Shown: piece after piece, positions 8,560 to 16,763 of the stretch
Numbering within the stretch: position 1 is the first letter of the stretch
Layout of the letters: each line of letters opens with the position of its first letter
Assembly (NCBI RefSeq): GCF_036173065.1
Contig: NZ_CP108041.1
Location: 2,545,001 to 2,609,000 of the forward strand
Reading direction: 5' to 3'
Source: Rhodococcus sp. NBC_00297
GTDB taxonomy: Bacteria; Actinomycetota; Actinomycetes; Mycobacteriales; Mycobacteriaceae
Length of the DNA: 64,000 bases
Position numbers and translations under genes: made by a program
Notes under the pieces: model-generated
What the model saw: the letters and a program-made list of their open reading frames with translations, nothing else
Told to the model about the DNA's origin: nothing
The model's database searches: none

Positions 8560-9339
8560 ATGGATCGCCCCGTGGTCGCCCTCGAGAACGCCGACGCCGT
8601 GTACGAGTACTACCGGGAGCATCAGCAGAATCGACGCGTCACGCGGCTCGCCTACGGGGCTCTCGCCGGACGGTTCCGACCCCGCGTCCGGTACGGCGAC
8701 GGTGCTCGCGAACGCCTCCGCGCCCTCATCTACGACGACACGCGGTTCATCCTGGCCGTGAACCACGTCAGCGAGACCGACCCGTACACGGTCGCCGCCG
8801 CCGCGTGGTCCAGCGCGCTGCGGCCCGTCATCGGCCGCACCCGCGTCCTGGCCAAGGACGAGCTGTTCGTCGAGACCGAACCGAACCGCCCGCGGACCCG
8901 CCGCATCGCCGAGCGGACGTCGCAACGACGTCGCATCGAGATGATGGGCGGCATCCCGGTGTTCCGCAGCCGCGACCACGGTCTGCGCGCCGTGTCCCGA
9001 GCCGGCAATCTCATGATGGACGTGTGTGCCGAAAGGCTATCTCGTGGTGACGATCTCGCGATCTTCCCGGAGGGCACGTGCAACGACGGTGATCCGACGG
9101 TGCTCCAGCACGTCGGGAGCGGGATCGGGCACATCGTCGCGCGCGCACGGACTCGCGGCGTCGAACCGAGGCTCGTGGTGATGGGGCTGCACTACGGACC
9201 GCCGCCTGGCAGGTACCGCTCGGCGAGCGTGCACATCGACGTGCCGGACATCGTGCTCCCCGACAAGCCGGTCTCCATCGCGCGCACCGTCGCCGAGTAC
9301 CTTCAGGTGGCCGTGGAGTTGTCGGTCCGCCAGTACTGA
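8560..9339 (+). CDS. 1-acylglycerol-3-phosphate O-acyltransferase (PlsC-like)
   Basis: This is a lysophospholipid acyltransferase-family enzyme, 259 residues, that would add an acyl chain in phospholipid or related lipid synthesis at the membrane face. The family motifs are clear: NHVSETD gives the catalytic His-X4-Asp (His69, Asp74), and FPEGT (168-172) is the acceptor-binding block III. A clear transmembrane anchor is not obvious. ATG at 8560 has no ribosome-binding site, but TACGAT (8548-8553) ends 6 bases before it, so a leaderless transcript is likely. It is divergent from ndh and shares the palindrome in the gap. The acyl donor and acceptor cannot be told from sequence. Confidence 0.87.
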   Translation: MDRPVVALENADAVYEYYREHQQNRRVTRLAYGALAGRFRPRVRYGDGARERLRALIYDDTRFILAVNHVSETDPYTVAAAAWSSALRPVIGRTRVLAKDELFVETEPNRPRTRRIAERTSQRRRIEMMGGIPVFRSRDHGLRAVSRAGNLMMDVCAERLSRGDDLAIFPEGTCNDGDPTVLQHVGSGIGHIVARARTRGVEPRLVVMGLHYGPPPGRYRSASVHIDVPDIVLPDKPVSIARTVAEYLQVAVELSVRQY

Positions 9340-9386
9340 CTGGTGGTTTTGTCCGGTCGGACCGAAATGTCATGTGCTGCATCGTT

Positions 9387-9404
9387 GTTCACATTCGGTT
9401 CGGC
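9387..9404 (+). promoter_or_regulatory. Possible PHO-box-like direct repeat upstream of phosphatase
   Basis: GTTCACA and GTTCGGC are spaced 11 bases start to start, as in the GTTCACC repeats bound by actinobacterial PhoP or RegX3. Only the first unit is close to consensus. A TACCGT box at 9416-9421 could be the -10 element. The downstream phosphatase makes phosphate control plausible. Confidence 0.35.
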
Positions 9405-9459
9405 TCCTGCTCGCCTACCGTGCGCCTGACGTCGAGGTGACGGGAGCAGCGTCGTCTCC

Positions 9460-11178
9460 ATGGTGGAGAACGCACTGAATCCGGCCGGGGAGATCGTCGA
9501 CACAGGAGTCCCCGCCCACATCGCGGCGAACGCTTCCATCGCCGAGCAGCACGACTGGCACCTGAGCAATCTCCGTCGCCATCGGGTGTCCCGTCGCAAC
9601 TTCCTCGTGGGTGCGGCCGCCGTCGCCGCGGCGGCCGGGGTGGGAAACCCCGGTTGGAATCGCGTCGCCTACGCGCAGGACGCGCCGCTGACCGTCGGAG
9701 GACGGCATCTCTCCTTCGGCTCCGACGCCGCGACGCAGCTCCGGTTCTCGGCGCAGCTCTCCCGCAATCCCGGACTCACCGGGGTGTTTCTCGACCACGG
9801 TCCGACCCCGGCACTGGGCGCCACGACGTCGGCCGAGGTGCGCAACCTGGTGAGCCAGGTACCGCGGTCCGACGGCGGCATCCTGGCGGCCGAGCAGTTC
9901 TACGTGCACGTTCCGGTGGACGGGCTCACTCCGCGTCTTCCGCACTACTACCGGTGGCGCACCGCCGACGGCTACGTCAGCGATGTCCGCAGTGCCGCAC
10001 CGGCTCTGCCGGCGGGCCGGCTCGCACCGTTCCGGTTCACGATGATGGGAGATCAAGGCGTCGACGAGACGCCGACGCAGCCTCCCGGCCTGAAGCCCGG
10101 TGACTACGACGATCTGTACTACAAGCCCGACAACGAGCCGTCGGCCAAGCACGCGGCGAACATCGTGCGCCAGATCGCCGACTCGCGGCCCGACTTCCAC
10201 ATCCTCGCGGGCGACATCGCGTACGCGGACCCGTCGGGACAGGGCCGCACTCCTCGCTTCGTACCCAGTGGCGGCACCGTCGACAAGGCCTTCGACAAGT
10301 TCAACCCGTACGTCTGGGACGGCTACCTCGCGGCGATCGAGCCGAGCGCGGCGTCGACGCCCTGGCTCTTCGCGACCGGAAATCACGACATGGAGGCGCT
10401 GTACGGGCCGAACGGGTACGGCGGCCACGCAGCTCGATTGGACCAGCCGGACAACGGCCCCGCCGGGTGCCCGTCGGTCTACTCGTTCGTCCACGGCAAC
10501 GTCGCCGTGCTCTCGCTCGACGCCAACGACGTCTCGAACGAGATCCGCGCGAACACGGGCTACAGCGGCGGACGTCAGACGGGATGGGTGGAGTCGACCC
10601 TGGCGCGCTACCGGGCCGATCCGGCCGTCGACTTCATCGTCTGCTTCTTCCACCACTGCGCGTACTCGACGACGAAGGACCACGCGAGCGACGGCGGCGT
10701 CCGCAGTGCGTGGGCGGGGCTCTTCGACCGGTACCACGTCGATGTGGTGCTGCAGGCGCACAACCACGTGTTCGAGCGGTCCGATCCGATCCGCGGCGGC
10801 TCGCCGACCCGCGTCGCCGGTGACCGGTCGGAGGTCACCTCGGTCTCGGACGGCACCGTCTACTACACGGTGGGCGGCGGTGGGCGCCCGCGTTACGGGT
10901 TCCAGGACGGCGAACCCGAGAGCTACCGCGGCAACGAGGTGGCCGACACGTCGGTGCCGAACAGCTACGTCGTCGCCGCGGACGGTTCGAAGGTGCCCGA
11001 GTCGCTCACCTGGTCACGGGTGCGATTCCGCAACTACTCATTCGTCCGCGCGGACGTGACGCCCGGGATCCCCGGCATCACACCGAGTCGGATGCGCATC
11101 GCCGCGGTCGACGAGTACGGGCGGGAGTTCGACGAGGTCACCTTCCGTCGCGAGCTGCCGCTCGCGTTCGGCAGCTAG
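9460..11178 (+). CDS. Tat-exported metallophosphoesterase (purple acid phosphatase-like)
   Basis: This is a secreted phosphatase of the calcineurin-like fold with an N-terminal fibronectin-like purple acid phosphatase domain, 572 residues. A Tat signal is visible: SRRNFLVG (Arg45-Arg46), then an alanine-rich hydrophobic stretch and a cleavage-like AYAQDA. The signal is preceded by an unusually long, about 40-residue, N-region. Metal-site motifs occur in order: LAGDIAYAD (Asp252), TGNHDME (Asn308, His309, Asp310), FFHHCAYS and QAHNHVFER (His434, His436). It would release phosphate from esters outside the membrane. A weak PHO-box-like repeat lies upstream. Its stop codon is built into the first unit of a 29-base tandem palindromic repeat shared with the convergent VOC gene. 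Confidence 0.9.
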   Translation: MVENALNPAGEIVDTGVPAHIAANASIAEQHDWHLSNLRRHRVSRRNFLVGAAAVAAAAGVGNPGWNRVAYAQDAPLTVGGRHLSFGSDAATQLRFSAQLSRNPGLTGVFLDHGPTPALGATTSAEVRNLVSQVPRSDGGILAAEQFYVHVPVDGLTPRLPHYYRWRTADGYVSDVRSAAPALPAGRLAPFRFTMMGDQGVDETPTQPPGLKPGDYDDLYYKPDNEPSAKHAANIVRQIADSRPDFHILAGDIAYADPSGQGRTPRFVPSGGTVDKAFDKFNPYVWDGYLAAIEPSAASTPWLFATGNHDMEALYGPNGYGGHAARLDQPDNGPAGCPSVYSFVHGNVAVLSLDANDVSNEIRANTGYSGGRQTGWVESTLARYRADPAVDFIVCFFHHCAYSTTKDHASDGGVRSAWAGLFDRYHVDVVLQAHNHVFERSDPIRGGSPTRVAGDRSEVTSVSDGTVYYTVGGGGRPRYGFQDGEPESYRGNEVADTSVPNSYVVAADGSKVPESLTWSRVRFRNYSFVRADVTPGIPGITPSRMRIAAVDEYGREFDEVTFRRELPLAFGS

Positions 11179-11244
11179 CTGCCGGCCATGTGACCGTCGG
11201 CAGCTAGCTGCCGGCCATGTGACCGTCGGCAGCTAGCTGCCGGC
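11170..11244. repeat. Tandem 29-bp repeat with palindrome spanning two convergent stop codons
   Basis: Two full 29-base units (11170-11198, 11199-11227) and a third 17-base partial unit lie head to tail. Each begins with the 14-base perfect palindrome GGCAGCTAGCTGCC. The first copy supplies the TAG stop of the upstream gene and the last copy, read on the other strand, supplies the TAG of the downstream gene; both proteins end in Gly-Ser. The array could fold as bidirectional hairpins. Confidence 0.9.
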
Positions 11245-11637
11245 GATGTTCACCATCCAGCCGATCCCGAACCGGTCGGTGAGCATCCCGAAGGTGTCGC
11301 CCCAGGGCGCCGTCTCGAGCGGGACGCCGAGGGTGCCGCCCTCGGCGAGCGCGTCCCAGTAGCCGCGCAGTTCTGCCTCGTCGTCGCCGCTCAGGGACAC
11401 CGTGCCGTTGGTGCTCGCCTCCATCGACGACGGTGTGTCGGCGCCCATCAGCGTGAAGCCGCTCGGGGTGTCGAGCTGACCGTGCATGACGTTGCCCGCC
11501 TCGGACTCCTCGACGGGCATGCCCGAGTCACCGAACGTCGACAGCGTGAGTTCTCCGCCGAACACGGTGCGATAGAACTCCATCGCCTCCCGCGCCGTGT
11601 CCCGGAACGACAGGTACGGATTCAGTCGGGTCGTCAT
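11233..11637 (-). CDS. VOC family (PhnB-like) protein
   Basis: This is a small vicinal-oxygen-chelate fold protein, 134 residues, of the PhnB-like group. The N-terminal half reads LNPYLSFRDTAREAMEFY with the paired-beta VFGGELTL, and the C terminus ends DRFGIGWMVNI, which is the typical family ending. The group's biochemical function is not established; members lack clear glyoxalase activity. ATG at 11637 has an AGAGG ribosome-binding site. The 3' end lies in the palindromic repeat shared with the phosphatase. It is divergent from the SDR gene with a gap of about 100 bases. Nothing nearby points to a specific substrate. Confidence 0.88.
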   Translation of the reverse strand: MTTRLNPYLSFRDTAREAMEFYRTVFGGELTLSTFGDSGMPVEESEAGNVMHGQLDTPSGFTLMGADTPSSMEASTNGTVSLSGDDEAELRGYWDALAEGGTLGVPLETAPWGDTFGMLTDRFGIGWMVNIAGS

Positions 11638-11741
11638 GGTGAGCCTCTTTCTCGAGCAGGGGTGGTCCGCCGACTCCTGTGACTTGATAGAAAGAGTGGG
11701 AGCCGCGGGGTTTCGGGGCCGAGATGAGAAAGAGGGTAGTC

Positions 11742-12500
11742 GTGAGCGAGCAGGTCAGGACAGCAATCGTCACGGGAAGTGCGCGAGGAATCGGTGCCGC
11801 CGTCGCCCGACGTCTCGCCGCGGACGGCTTCGGTGTCGCCGTCGTCGATCTCGACGAGGCGGCGTGTGCCGGCACGGTCGACGCGATCACCGCAGCCGGT
11901 GGTCAGGCCATCGCCGTCGGCGCGAACGTCGCGGACGAGCAGTCGGTCGTCTCTGCGGTCGAGCGCATCGCCACCGACTTCGGGGCGCCCACGGTGCTGG
12001 TGAACAACGCCGGCATCCTGCGCGACAATCTTCTCTTCAAGATGTCGGTCGACGACTGGGACGCCGTGCTCGGCGTGCATCTGCGCGGATCGTTCCTCAT
12101 GTCCCGCGAGGTGCAGAAGCATCAGGTCGAGGCCAAGTGGGGACGCATCGTCAACCTGTCGTCCACCTCGGCGCTGGGCAACCGCGGTCAGGCCAACTAC
12201 GCGGCCGCCAAGGCCGGCATGCAGGGCTTCACCAAGACCCTCGCCATCGAGCTGGGCCGCTACAACGTCACCGTCAACGCGATCGCACCCGGCTTCATCG
12301 AGACGGAGATGACGGCGGCGACGGCCGAGCGCGTCGGCGTGCCGTTCGAGGACTTCAAGAAGGGTGCCGCGTCGCAGATCCCGGTCAACCGCATCGGTCA
12401 GCCCGAGGACATCGCCCACACGGCATCCTTCTTCTGCAGTGAGGGTGCAGGATTCGTGTCCGGCCAGGTCGTGTACGTCGCGGGCGGGCCGAAAGACTGA
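11742..12500 (+). CDS. SDR-family 3-oxoacyl-ACP reductase-like oxidoreductase (FabG-like)
   Basis: This is a classical short-chain dehydrogenase, 252 residues, that probably reduces 3-oxoacyl thioesters with NAD(P)H. It has the cofactor motif TGSARGIG near the N terminus, NNAG about residue 87, and the catalytic Ser in LSSTSAL with YAAAK following. The PGFIETEM and FVSGQVVYVAGG segments are typical of FabG proteins. I prefer the GTG at 11742, because AGAGGG sits 5 bases upstream; an in-frame ATG at 11724 would add six basic residues. The housekeeping fabG normally sits near inhA, so this is more likely an accessory paralogue. It begins a three-gene run with the phosphoesterase and the S4 protein. 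Confidence 0.88.
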   Translation: MSEQVRTAIVTGSARGIGAAVARRLAADGFGVAVVDLDEAACAGTVDAITAAGGQAIAVGANVADEQSVVSAVERIATDFGAPTVLVNNAGILRDNLLFKMSVDDWDAVLGVHLRGSFLMSREVQKHQVEAKWGRIVNLSSTSALGNRGQANYAAAKAGMQGFTKTLAIELGRYNVTVNAIAPGFIETEMTAATAERVGVPFEDFKKGAASQIPVNRIGQPEDIAHTASFFCSEGAGFVSGQVVYVAGGPKD

Positions 12501-12501
12501 C

Positions 12502-12993
12502 GTGAAGTTGCTGCTGCTCGCCGACACCCACGTCCCCACCCGCGCGCGGGATCTGCCCGCCGCGGTGTGGGACGCGGTGGACGCGGCCGACCTGGTGGTG
12601 CACGCGGGTGACTGGATGGCGCCGTCGTTGCTGGACGCGCTCGAGGAACGGTCGACCGATCTGCTCGCCTGCTGGGGCAACAACGACGGTGACGATCTCC
12701 GTGCGCGGTTGCCGGAGGTCGCACGGCGGACGGTCGAGGGCGTACGCATGGTGGTGACGCACGAGACCGGGGCGAAGGGGGGACGGGAGAAGCGGATGGA
12801 CGCGCAGTTCCCGGACACCGACCTGCTCGTGTTCGGGCACAGCCACATTCCGTGGGACACTCTGTCCGACAACGGGATGCGCCTGCTCAACCCGGGTTCG
12901 CCGACCGACCGTCGGCGGCAACCGCACTGCACCTACATGACGCTGACCCTGAGCGGCGGTGCCGTCTCGGACGTCGTGGTGCACGAGCTGTGA
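12502..12993 (+). CDS. YfcE/MJ0936-family metallophosphoesterase
   Basis: This is a small calcineurin-like phosphodiesterase, 163 residues. The metal-site motifs are visible in order: LADTHVP, HAGDW, GNND and THETG, then FGHSHIP near the C terminus. Family members hydrolyse model phosphodiesters, and the natural substrate is usually unknown. The GTG start lies one base after the SDR stop, and its own stop overlaps the GTG of the next gene as GTGA, so it is the middle gene of a tight operon. It has no signal or membrane segment and should be cytosolic. Confidence 0.87.
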   Translation: MKLLLLADTHVPTRARDLPAAVWDAVDAADLVVHAGDWMAPSLLDALEERSTDLLACWGNNDGDDLRARLPEVARRTVEGVRMVVTHETGAKGGREKRMDAQFPDTDLLVFGHSHIPWDTLSDNGMRLLNPGSPTDRRRQPHCTYMTLTLSGGAVSDVVVHEL

Positions 12994-13358
12994 CGCGCAT
13001 CGACGCCTGGACGTGGTCGGTGCGGCTGTTCAAGACGCGCTCTGCCGCCGCGTCGGCGTGCCGCGGCGGACACGTGAAGATCAACGGCAGCGCCGCCAAG
13101 CCGGCGCAGCACGTGGTGCCCGGTGACGAGGTACGCATCCGCGCAGGGGGATTCGAGAAGATCGTCGAGGTCACTCAGCTCGTGAACAAGCGAGTGGGAG
13201 CCCCGGCCGCGGTGGCGTGCTACATCGACCGGAGCCCGCCCCCACCGCCACGGGAACTGTTCGCCGCAGTGCCCGTTCGCGATCGCGGAGCCGGGAGGCC
13301 GACGAAGCGGGACCGGCGCGAGATCGACCGGTTGCGGGCGGCACCGCCGAGCGAGTGA
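12990..13358 (+). CDS. S4-domain RNA-binding protein (Hsp15-like)
   Basis: This 122-residue protein carries an S4 RNA-binding domain over about residues 3-60 (RIDAWTWSVRLFKTRSAA, HVKING, PGDEVRI), the pattern of heat-shock protein Hsp15. In Escherichia coli Hsp15 binds stalled 50S subunits carrying nascent chains. The C-terminal part is basic and disordered, with PPPPPRE and GRPTKRDRREIDRLR. The GTG start overlaps the phosphoesterase stop, so translation is probably coupled. A ribosome-rescue role is inferred from family only. Confidence 0.85.
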   Translation: MTRIDAWTWSVRLFKTRSAAASACRGGHVKINGSAAKPAQHVVPGDEVRIRAGGFEKIVEVTQLVNKRVGAPAAVACYIDRSPPPPPRELFAAVPVRDRGAGRPTKRDRREIDRLRAAPPSE

Positions 13359-13382
13359 CGCACGGCGGTCCCGCCACCGGCG

Positions 13383-14540
13383 TCAGCGCAGCAGTGCGCG
13401 CGACATGACGACGCGCTGAATCTGGTTGGTGCCCTCGTAGATCTGCGTGATCTTGGCGTCACGCATCATGCGCTCGACAGGGAAGTCGCGCGTGTAGCCG
13501 GCGCCACCGAAGAGCTGCACCGCATCGGTGGTCACCTTCATGGCGACGTCCGAGGCGAAGCACTTGGAGGCGGCGGAGATGAAGCCGAGGTTCTTCTCGC
13601 CGCGCTCGGCGCGAGCGGCTGCCGAGTACACCATGAGGCGGGCCGCCTCGATCTCCATCGCCATGTCGGCGAGCATGAACTCGACGCCCTGGAACGTGCT
13701 GATGGCCTTGCCGAACTGCTTGCGGTCCTTGGTGTACGCGATGGCCGCGTCGAGAGCGCCCTGCGCGATGCCGACGGCCTGCGCGCCGATGGTGGGACGG
13801 GTGTGGTCGAGCGTCGCGAGTGCCGTCTTGAAGCCGGTACCGGGCTCACCGATGATGCGGTCTCCGGGGATGCGGCAGTTCTCGAAGTACAGCTCGCGGG
13901 TGGGGCTGCCCTTGATGCCGAGCTTGCGCTCCTTCTCGCCGACCGAGAAGCCCTCGTCGTCCTTGTGCACCATGAACGCCGAGATGCCGTTGGCCTTCTT
14001 CTCGGGATCGGTGACGGCCATGACGGTGTACCAGGTCGACTTGCCGGCGTTGGTGATCCACGCCTTCGAGCCGTTCAGGATCCAGTCGTCGCCGTCCGCC
14101 TTGGCGCGGGTCTTCATGCCGGCGGCGTCGGAGCCCGCCTCACGCTCGGACAGTCCGTAGGAGGCCATCTCGCCCTCGGCGATGGAGGGCAGCACCTTCT
14201 GCTTGAGCTCCTCGTTGCCGCTGAGGATGAGGCCCATCGTGCCGAGCTTGTTCACGGCGGGGATCAGGGAGGAGGAACCGCACACACGGGCGACCTCCTC
14301 GATCACCATGCAGGCCGCGACGGAGTCGGCGCCCTGGCCGCCGTACTCCTCGGGAATGTGCACCGCGTTGAAGCCGGAGGCGTTGAGGGCCTTCAAGGCC
14401 TCGTCGGGGAAGCGCTCCTGCTCGTCGACCTCGGTGGCGTACGGCGCGATTTCCTTCTCGGAGAGTGCGCGGATGGCCTCGCGGAGCTCGTTGTGCTCGT
14501 CGGCGAGCTGGAAGAGGTCGAAGCTGGGGTTGCCGGCCAT
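13383..14540 (-). CDS. fadE25: Acyl-CoA dehydrogenase, FadE25-like
   Basis: This flavoenzyme performs the first dehydrogenation of beta-oxidation, acyl-CoA to trans-2-enoyl-CoA. From the ATG at 14540 it has 385 residues, and as I recall the sequence it follows mycobacterial FadE25 almost throughout (AGNPSFDLF, HIPEEYGGQGADS, GLSEREAGSDA, FGGAGYTRDFPVER). The catalytic base is Glu369 in IYEGTNQIQR. I reject a longer frame that starts upstream, because conservation begins at this methionine. A likely promoter has TGGTCA, 17 bases, then TACGCT (read on the minus strand, -10 at 14599-14604). One of two matching dyads overlaps its leader, suggesting repression by a lipid- or acyl-CoA-responsive regulator. 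Confidence 0.92.
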   Translation of the reverse strand: MAGNPSFDLFQLADEHNELREAIRALSEKEIAPYATEVDEQERFPDEALKALNASGFNAVHIPEEYGGQGADSVAACMVIEEVARVCGSSSLIPAVNKLGTMGLILSGNEELKQKVLPSIAEGEMASYGLSEREAGSDAAGMKTRAKADGDDWILNGSKAWITNAGKSTWYTVMAVTDPEKKANGISAFMVHKDDEGFSVGEKERKLGIKGSPTRELYFENCRIPGDRIIGEPGTGFKTALATLDHTRPTIGAQAVGIAQGALDAAIAYTKDRKQFGKAISTFQGVEFMLADMAMEIEAARLMVYSAAARAERGEKNLGFISAASKCFASDVAMKVTTDAVQLFGGAGYTRDFPVERMMRDAKITQIYEGTNQIQRVVMSRALLR

Positions 14541-14570
14541 GGGATGTCCGTTCGTCGTGGTGAGAGGGTC

Positions 14571-14651
14571 GTGGCACTCGGTGTCACGGAATGAGGCCAG
14601 CGTACCGGACCGACCGGCCGGTGACCATCGCTGCGTGGCACTTGGTGTCAC
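14571..14651. promoter_or_regulatory. Two near-identical 17-bp dyad sites in the fadE25/acyltransferase gap
   Basis: GTGGCACTCGGTGTCAC at 14571-14587 and GTGGCACTTGGTGTCAC at 14635-14651 differ by one base and stand 64 bases apart. Each is an imperfect inverted repeat (GTGGCAC / GTGTCAC around 3 bases). The first lies just downstream of the likely fadE25 start point, the second between the two divergent promoters. They look like operator copies for one dimeric repressor. Confidence 0.6.
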
Positions 14652-14705
14652 TGGTCACCTGTGGGTGCTCCGGACCCGTACCGTCCGTCCCTTATTCTGG
14701 TGGTC

Positions 14706-16763
14706 GTGCACCACCAGGCGACGACCCGTGCGCCGGGTGCCCGGGCAGTCGGCGCGCGCAGGCCGGGCCACCGCGTCGATCTGGACGGTCTCCGCGGGCT
14801 GGCGATCGCCCTCGTGGTCGTCTTCCACATCTGGTTCGGCAGGGTCTCGGGCGGTGTCGACGTCTTCCTCGTCCTGTCCGGCTTCTTCTTCACGTCGATG
14901 GTGCTGCGCCGCGTCGAGCGAGCCGACGGTCCGATCCTGCGGCCCCTCGTCGTCCGCACCGCCCGACGCCTGTACCCCGCGGCGGTGGTGGTGTTCGGCG
15001 CGGTGGCCCTCTGGACCGCGTGGGACCGACCCTTCACGATGTGGGACGCGACGACGCGGCAGCTCCTCGCGTCGCTGGCGTACGTCCAGAACTGGGAGCT
15101 CGCGCGGACCGCGTCCGACTACGCGGCGGCCGATCTGTCGGTCAGTCCGCTCCAGCACCTGTGGTCGATGTCCGTGCAGGTGCAGTTCTACGTCGGTGTC
15201 ACGGCCGTGGTGTTCCTCGTCGCCGCGGCGTGCCGACGGTGTGGTCGTCGGGACCTGACCACACCGGTGCTGGTGTCGGTGCTCGCGGTCGCCGCCGCGG
15301 TGTCGTTCGCCTATGCGGCCGACATCGGCCGCACCCACCAGGGGTGGGCCTACTACGACACCGGGGCGCGGACGTGGGAACTCGCGGTCGGCGCGATCGC
15401 CGGGCTGGTGATCGGTCGAGTGGTGCTGCCAGCCGCGCTACGTGCCGCGGCCGCCGTCGTCGGACTCGCCGCACTGGTGGGCTGTGGGTTCCTCGTCGAC
15501 GGTGCGGCGCAGTTCCCCGGTCCTGCCGCGCTGGTGCCGGTCGGGGCCGCGATGCTGCTGGTGCTTGCCGGTGCGGGTGCTTCCGAGTCACGAGCACCGG
15601 CCGTGACCCGCGCTCTCGAGTCCCGCCCACTGCAGTTCCTCGGCTCCATCGCCTACCCGCTGTACCTGTGGCACTGGCCGATCCTCATCGCGGTGCTCGG
15701 TACCGGGCACTCGGTGACCGTGGTGACGGGATCCGCCGTGGTGGTCGTCTCGATCGCCCTGGCCGTCGCCACACGCTCGTGGGTGGAGGAGCCGGTGCAC
15801 CGTCGGGGCGCGGGCCGCGGCGTCCTCACCGCCCTGGTGACCGTCGGAGCGATCGGCCTCGCCGCGGCGAGCGCGACCTGGCAGGGCTACCTCGATCGAG
15901 CGACGGCCCAACCGACCGCCGACGTGAGCTCCGACGATCGCTACCCGGGGGCGCTCGCGCTCGTCGACGGTGTTCCCGTGCCGGACGCTCCGATGCGACC
16001 CACCGTGCTCGATGCGGACCTGGACCTGCCGCAGTCGACGCTGGACGGCTGCATCGCGGACATGACGCAGCGCGAGGTGATCTCGTGCGTGTACGGCGAT
16101 CCCGACGCGACGCGCACCCTTGCCCTGGCCGGGGGATCGCATGCCGAGCACTGGCTCCCCGCACTCGACCGGATCGGCCGGGATCGCGGGTTCGCCGTGG
16201 TGACCTACCTCAAGATGGGGTGCCCGCTCGACATCGGCGAGCCGCTCCTGGTGGATCTGCCCTACCCGGACTGCCGGGACTGGTCCTCGGACGTGCTCGA
16301 CATCCTCGCGTCGGACCGCCCCGACTGGGTGTTCACCACCTCGACGCGGCCGAGCCCCACGGAGTTCGGCGACGTCACACCCGACGCGTACCTCGACGTC
16401 TGGGCACGCTTCTCCGCGCTCGCTCTTCCCGTCGTGGCCGTGCGGGACACTCCGTGGCTCAGCCGGGAGGGCGTCCCGTATCGCGCCGCGGACTGCCTTG
16501 CCGACGGCGGCGACAGCGAGTCGTGCGGACTGCCGCGCAGCGAGGTCCTGTCCGAGATCGATCCGGCCCGCGCCGCGTCGCTGCCGTTCCCCTCGGTGGT
16601 TCCCGTCGACTTCTCCGATGCGGTCTGCGGTCCCGACGTGTGTCGCGTCGTCGAAGGAAACGTGCTGGTCTACCACGATTCCCACCACCTGTCGGCGACG
16701 TACGTCCGGTCGCTCGTGCCGGTGGTCGACAGCACGCTCGGCGAGGTCACGGGGTGGTGGTGA
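14706..16763 (+). CDS. Membrane acyltransferase (OafA/OafB-like) with C-terminal SGNH-type domain
   Basis: This is a two-part protein of about 685 residues. The N-terminal 350 residues form an acyltransferase-3 membrane domain starting with RVDLDGLRGLAIALVVVFH and including GGVDVFLVLSGFFF and YPLYLWHWP. The C-terminal soluble part is SGNH-like: LALAGGSHAEHWLPAL carries a block I-like Gly-Ser-His, and YHDSHHLS the Asp-X-X-His pair near the end. Such proteins O-acylate cell-surface glycans or glycolipids. The start is uncertain. GTG at 14706 lies 7 bases after TATTCT, fitting a leaderless transcript; GTG at 14661 would add 15 residues. The gene ends 17 bases inside the convergent TetR gene. Confidence 0.88.
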   Translation: MHHQATTRAPGARAVGARRPGHRVDLDGLRGLAIALVVVFHIWFGRVSGGVDVFLVLSGFFFTSMVLRRVERADGPILRPLVVRTARRLYPAAVVVFGAVALWTAWDRPFTMWDATTRQLLASLAYVQNWELARTASDYAAADLSVSPLQHLWSMSVQVQFYVGVTAVVFLVAAACRRCGRRDLTTPVLVSVLAVAAAVSFAYAADIGRTHQGWAYYDTGARTWELAVGAIAGLVIGRVVLPAALRAAAAVVGLAALVGCGFLVDGAAQFPGPAALVPVGAAMLLVLAGAGASESRAPAVTRALESRPLQFLGSIAYPLYLWHWPILIAVLGTGHSVTVVTGSAVVVVSIALAVATRSWVEEPVHRRGAGRGVLTALVTVGAIGLAAASATWQGYLDRATAQPTADVSSDDRYPGALALVDGVPVPDAPMRPTVLDADLDLPQSTLDGCIADMTQREVISCVYGDPDATRTLALAGGSHAEHWLPALDRIGRDRGFAVVTYLKMGCPLDIGEPLLVDLPYPDCRDWSSDVLDILASDRPDWVFTTSTRPSPTEFGDVTPDAYLDVWARFSALALPVVAVRDTPWLSREGVPYRAADCLADGGDSESCGLPRSEVLSEIDPARAASLPFPSVVPVDFSDAVCGPDVCRVVEGNVLVYHDSHHLSATYVRSLVPVVDSTLGEVTGWW

